A program made the translations under genes and the position numbers. Below, piece after piece: positions 15,052-17,384 of a stretch of 17,384 bases of DNA. The notes under the pieces are model-generated. The model did not search any database and was not told the origin of the DNA. It saw only the letters and a list, made by a program, of their open reading frames with translations. Origin of the DNA: Flavobacteriales bacterium UBA720 (GTDB lineage Bacteria; Bacteroidota; Bacteroidia; Flavobacteriales; Weeksellaceae); assembly GCA_002297505.1 (NCBI GenBank), contig DBLQ01000085.1, positions 2,365 through 19,748 of the forward strand. The letters are read 5' to 3'. Positions within the stretch are counted from its first letter, which is position 1. Every line of letters begins with the position of its first letter.

Positions 15052-15618
15052 TTACTTCACGCTGATTTTTACTTTCAAATCAACATCGTCCTTTACCAGC
15101 ACGTCTTGCATCGTAGATTTGTAAGCGACATCAAATTTCTGTCTGTCGAAAGAAAATTTGTCCGATTCCAAAGTCACTACACCATTGTTAGCAGTGATTT
15201 TTGCAGGGAAAGAAACTGGATTGGTTTTACCTTTTACGGTAAGGTTTCCGTTCACCACAAAGTTATAATCCTTGTTCGTGTTTTTCTTAACAGAAGTGAT
15301 TTTGTAAGTCGCGGTTGGATATTTTTCAACTTCGAAGAAATCACCGTTCTTCAGGTGTCCGTTCAGTTTTCCCTGATATTCTCCGGAAAGATCTGTAGAG
15401 TTGATGGAAGTCATATCCAAAACAAAATCTCCGCCTACCACGGCACCATTTTTAAGTACGAGATTTCCTGATTTTACATTCACAGTTCCATCGTGCGAAG
15501 ATGCTTCTGTCTTTGCGATTTTATAACCCCACCAGTGTACATCGGAACTGATAACTTTTTTTGTTTGCCCGAAAGCCAATCCGCTTGCCAAAACTGCCAG
15601 TAATAATACTTTTTTCAT
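15052..15618 (-). CDS. YceI-like secreted lipocalin-fold protein
   Basis: A 188-residue protein with a signal peptide (MKKVLLLAVLASGLAFG, then QTKK). The rest fits the YceI family. It has an early strand SSDVHWWGYKIAKTEASSHDG, a central LKNGDFFEVEKYPTATYKIT (about 90-109) that carries the family's FDxxKYPxA-type signature, and NGNLTVKGKTNPVSFPAKI (about 123-141). YceI proteins form an extended lipocalin-like barrel that can hold an isoprenoid chain such as a quinone tail, in the periplasm. The ligand here is unknown. The gene is flanked by its own terminator and a good -7 box, so it is probably monocistronic. Confidence 0.92.
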   Translation of the reverse strand: MKKVLLLAVLASGLAFGQTKKVISSDVHWWGYKIAKTEASSHDGTVNVKSGNLVLKNGAVVGGDFVLDMTSINSTDLSGEYQGKLNGHLKNGDFFEVEKYPTATYKITSVKKNTNKDYNFVVNGNLTVKGKTNPVSFPAKITANNGVVTLESDKFSFDRQKFDVAYKSTMQDVLVKDDVDLKVKISVK

Positions 15619-15639
15619 TGTTTTAAATAATTAATGATG

Positions 15640-15647
15640 CAAATCTA
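15640..15647 (-). promoter_or_regulatory. Likely -7 promoter element of the YceI-like gene
   Basis: On the minus strand TAGATTTG matches TAnnTTTG and lies 21 bases before the ATG. A TTTTG sits 12 bases upstream of it, closer than the usual -33 position, so only the -7 element is convincing. Confidence 0.55.
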
Positions 15648-15688
15648 GTCAGAATCCGTCAAAACTGAAATTGATGTATGATAAGTTT

Positions 15689-15700
15689 TTGATGCATCAA
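15689..15700. promoter_or_regulatory. 12-base palindrome upstream of the YceI-like gene
   Basis: TTGATGCATCAA is a perfect palindrome 41 bases upstream of the -7 box. A related half, TTGATGTATGAT, lies at 15671-15682. It could be a regulator site, but one perfect 12-base palindrome in AT-rich DNA is weak evidence. Confidence 0.25.
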
Positions 15701-15707
15701 CCCGTAT

Positions 15708-16961
15708 TTATTTTTTTCTGAAGAAATTACTTTTATTCTTCGGCTTTTTGTATCCAATATTTTCTTTGGCCTGAGGTTTTGGCCTCGGTGTGAATGGCTT
15801 ATTATTGCTGTCGCGTTTTTGCTCCACAAGATTGTCCGTATGGAACGGATGATCTTTGACCACAGGAATTTTCTTGCCGATGAGCTTCTCCGTACTTCTG
15901 AGGTTTGCCAGATCCAGACCGTCTACAAAGGAGAACGATGTTCCGTCGGATCCTGCGCGTCCTGTACGTCCGATCCGGTGAACATACGTTTCGGAAACGT
16001 CGGACAGTTCATAATTCACTACATATTTCAACTCATCGATGTCAATTCCTCTTGCAGCAATATCCGTGGCTACAAGCACTCTTGTCTTCTTGGACTTAAA
16101 ATTGTTAAGAGCGTTTTGTCTCGCATTCTGCGACTTGTTGCCGTGGATGGCTTCGGCTGATATTTTGGATGAATTCAGTTTCCTGGCGATTTTATCTGCA
16201 CCATGTTTGGTTCTCGAAAAAACAAGAACCTGATCCAGCTTCTGATCCTGTAGCAGGTGGATCAAAAGATCATTCTTATTATCTTTCTCAACAAAATAAA
16301 TACTCTGCTGAATGGTATCTGCAGTAGAGGAAACAGGTGCCACTTCTACCTTTACGGGATTGACAAGAATTTCTGAAGCCAGTTTCGCAATTTCCGTAGG
16401 CATGGTGGCGGAGAAAAATAAGTTCTGTCTTTTGACAGGCAGAAGTTTCAGGATTTTCTTCACGTCATGTACAAAACCCATGTCCAGCATGCGGTCAGCT
16501 TCGTCCAGGACAAAAATGTCTAACTGATTCAGTTTGATGATCCCTTGCGATACGAAATCCAGCAATCTTCCCGGTGTTGCAATCAAGATATCGACCCCTT
16601 TTTTGAGTTGCTGCTCCTGCTGGTGCTGCTTTACACCTCCGAAGATGACCAGGGATTTCAGTTTAAGATGTTTCCCATAAGCCTGAAAGTTTTCTTCGAT
16701 CTGGATGGCCAACTCACGCGTGGGCGTCAGGATCAAGGCTTTGATGTGTCTGGAAGGACTGTTTTTTTCGGTAAGGTTCTGGAGAATCGGAATCGCGAAT
16801 GCTGCTGTTTTTCCGGTTCCGGTCTGTGCGCTTCCCAGAAGGTCTTTTTTCTGTAGGATAGAGGGAATTGCTTTTTGCTGTATAGGTGTTGGCTGCTCGT
16901 AGCCTTGTGTTTTCAGAGCGTCTAATATCGGCTTGATCAAGCCTAATTCTTCGAATTTCAA
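15708..16961 (-). CDS. DEAD-box RNA helicase (RhlE-like)
   Basis: A 417-residue ATP-dependent RNA helicase with all core motifs: Q motif PTPIQQ (Q28), motif I AQTGTGKT (45-52), Ia PTRELAIQ (80-87), Ib TPGRL (129-133), II DEAD (153-156), III SAT, V ATDIAARGIDI and VI HRIGRTGRAG. The tail after about residue 380 is basic (KPKNKSNFFRKK at the end), as in RhlE-type proteins that act in ribosome assembly and RNA turnover, often under cold stress. The start appears to be TTG at 16961: it gives the family's usual N-terminus (KFEELGLIKPIL), no ATG exists in frame between it and the upstream stop, and no other fits. Confidence 0.95.
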   Translation of the reverse strand: MKFEELGLIKPILDALKTQGYEQPTPIQQKAIPSILQKKDLLGSAQTGTGKTAAFAIPILQNLTEKNSPSRHIKALILTPTRELAIQIEENFQAYGKHLKLKSLVIFGGVKQHQQEQQLKKGVDILIATPGRLLDFVSQGIIKLNQLDIFVLDEADRMLDMGFVHDVKKILKLLPVKRQNLFFSATMPTEIAKLASEILVNPVKVEVAPVSSTADTIQQSIYFVEKDNKNDLLIHLLQDQKLDQVLVFSRTKHGADKIARKLNSSKISAEAIHGNKSQNARQNALNNFKSKKTRVLVATDIAARGIDIDELKYVVNYELSDVSETYVHRIGRTGRAGSDGTSFSFVDGLDLANLRSTEKLIGKKIPVVKDHPFHTDNLVEQKRDSNNKPFTPRPKPQAKENIGYKKPKNKSNFFRKK

Positions 16962-16985
16962 ATGAAAAATGTTTTAAATTAAAAT

Positions 16986-17015
16986 AAAAAAATTCCTTCC
17001 GTTCAGAAGGAATTT
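16986..17015 (-). terminator. Intrinsic terminator of the 3'-partial gene at 17051
   Basis: AAATTCCTTC pairs perfectly with GAAGGAATTT (10 pairs, 6-base loop), followed on the minus strand by a T tract. It lies between the stop at 17051 and the helicase start at 16961. Confidence 0.85.
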
Positions 17016-17022
17016 GATTTTG

Positions 17023-17030
17023 CAAAGTTA
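17023..17030 (-). promoter_or_regulatory. Possible -7 element upstream of the helicase
   Basis: On the minus strand TAACTTTG matches TAnnTTTG. It lies upstream of the hairpin at 16990-17015, so a transcript from it would carry the terminator in its leader. No -33 TTG is visible. Confidence 0.3.
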
Positions 17031-17050
17031 ACTTATTTATAATAAAGTTT

Positions 17051-17384
17051 TTAATTAACTTTTTTCCAGCTTTGCTTTTCTTTAAGTTCGGTAATGTATT
17101 TCTGCAGATCTATCAGTTTCTGTGGCTTTTCGCCTGCAGACATGGAAATGTCTTTCTTGGTTCCGTCGGCAAAATTAATCCTTAGATTTGTTTTAGAAGC
17201 GTCCATGATTCTGTCATCAATGTAGCTGTCCTTCAGTATTTTGATGTCTGCAGCATCTACCATTAACACCAGTTGATCATAATCTTCTTTAGACAATGTG
17301 GCCTGGAAAGTACCTTCTCTCGGCTTGCTGAAATCATCTTTGGCGAAGGTGGTTCCAAAGATGATTTCAGCAAGCCGAGAGAAG
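17051..17384 (-). CDS. DUF6438-like protein, C-terminal part (cut by window edge)
   Basis: The frame is open from the right edge to TAA at 17051 and has no start codon I trust inside the window; an internal TTG at 17296 lies in the middle of conserved-looking sequence. The readable part (FAKDDFSKPREGTFQATLSK, then EDYDQLVLMVDAADIKILKD, SYIDDRIMDASKTNLRINFA) resembles DUF6438 proteins. These have a G-x-F-x-A-x-L strand, a helix with a conserved L-x-x-Y, and a strand region before a terminal helix (LIDLQKYITELKE). The function of this family is unknown to me. The last 41 bases (17344-17384) may be a fold-back artefact, so only codons below about 17343 should be relied on. Confidence 0.6.
   Translation of the reverse strand, partial: FSRLAEIIFGTTFAKDDFSKPREGTFQATLSKEDYDQLVLMVDAADIKILKDSYIDDRIMDASKTNLRINFADGTKKDISMSAGEKPQKLIDLQKYITELKEKQSWKKVN
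17314..17384. repeat. Perfect 30-base inverted repeat at the window edge
   Basis: Bases 17314-17343 are the exact reverse complement of 17355-17384, with an 11-base loop. The right arm ends on the last base of the window. It lies inside a reading frame where such a palindrome has no obvious reason to exist, which points to an assembly or library fold-back. Confidence 0.95.

Noticed and set aside
1..17384. CRISPR array, phage, insertion sequence or defence system
   Set aside because: No regularly spaced repeats, no transposase, integrase, nuclease or toxin-antitoxin-like frame was found; the repeats present are short and not array-like.

Overview
The window reads as an AT-rich chromosomal stretch of a flavobacterium, most likely in or near Chryseobacterium (Bacteroidota, Weeksellaceae). 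The grounds are the gene families and their sequence style, signal peptides ending in Ala-Gln or Gly-Gln, several promoter-like TAnnTTTG boxes of the Bacteroidota type, little sign of Shine-Dalgarno sites, and short dispersed repeats of the kind common in this group. No species is claimed.

Layout. At 1-2619 (-) lies the N-terminal part of a large secreted alpha-2-macroglobulin-like protein that runs off the left edge. Divergent from it, a plus-strand pair (2674-5253) encodes a UbiA-superfamily membrane protein and, 9 bases later, an outer-membrane barrel protein with a POTRA-like N-terminus. recF follows (5323-6432) and ends in a hairpin. A palindromic repeat sits between recF and the convergent cytidine deaminase gene cdd (6641-7120, -). 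A small secreted HExxH protein (7199-7726, +) overlaps the 3' end of arfB, which is coupled to menE (both -, 7716-9160). A tRNA-Gln(UUG) with a clear promoter and terminator lies at 9261-9331. The minus strand then carries argS (9465-11228), a 338-base intergenic region with repeats, a MATE transporter (11567-12931), a sigma-54-type response regulator (13051-14235), an alpha/beta hydrolase (14318-14959), a YceI-like secreted protein (15052-15618), a DEAD-box RNA helicase (15708-16961) and the C-terminal part of a DUF6438-like protein cut by the right edge.

Most genes are housekeeping or envelope functions: DNA repair (recF), translation (argS, tRNA-Gln, arfB), menaquinone synthesis (menE), pyrimidine salvage (cdd) and RNA handling (DEAD-box). 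They do not form one pathway. Likely transcription units are 2674-5253 and menE-arfB; most others appear to be single genes closed by intrinsic terminators.

I found no defence system, CRISPR array, prophage, insertion sequence or novel multi-gene system. The most unusual points are small. Three different short repeats lie in frame inside menE. Two palindromic repeat elements sit between genes. The sigma-54 activator has no DNA-binding domain, and the UbiA-like protein lacks the first aspartate motif. A perfect 30-base inverted repeat ends exactly at the right edge, which suggests that the window is a whole assembly contig with a fold-back artefact there.
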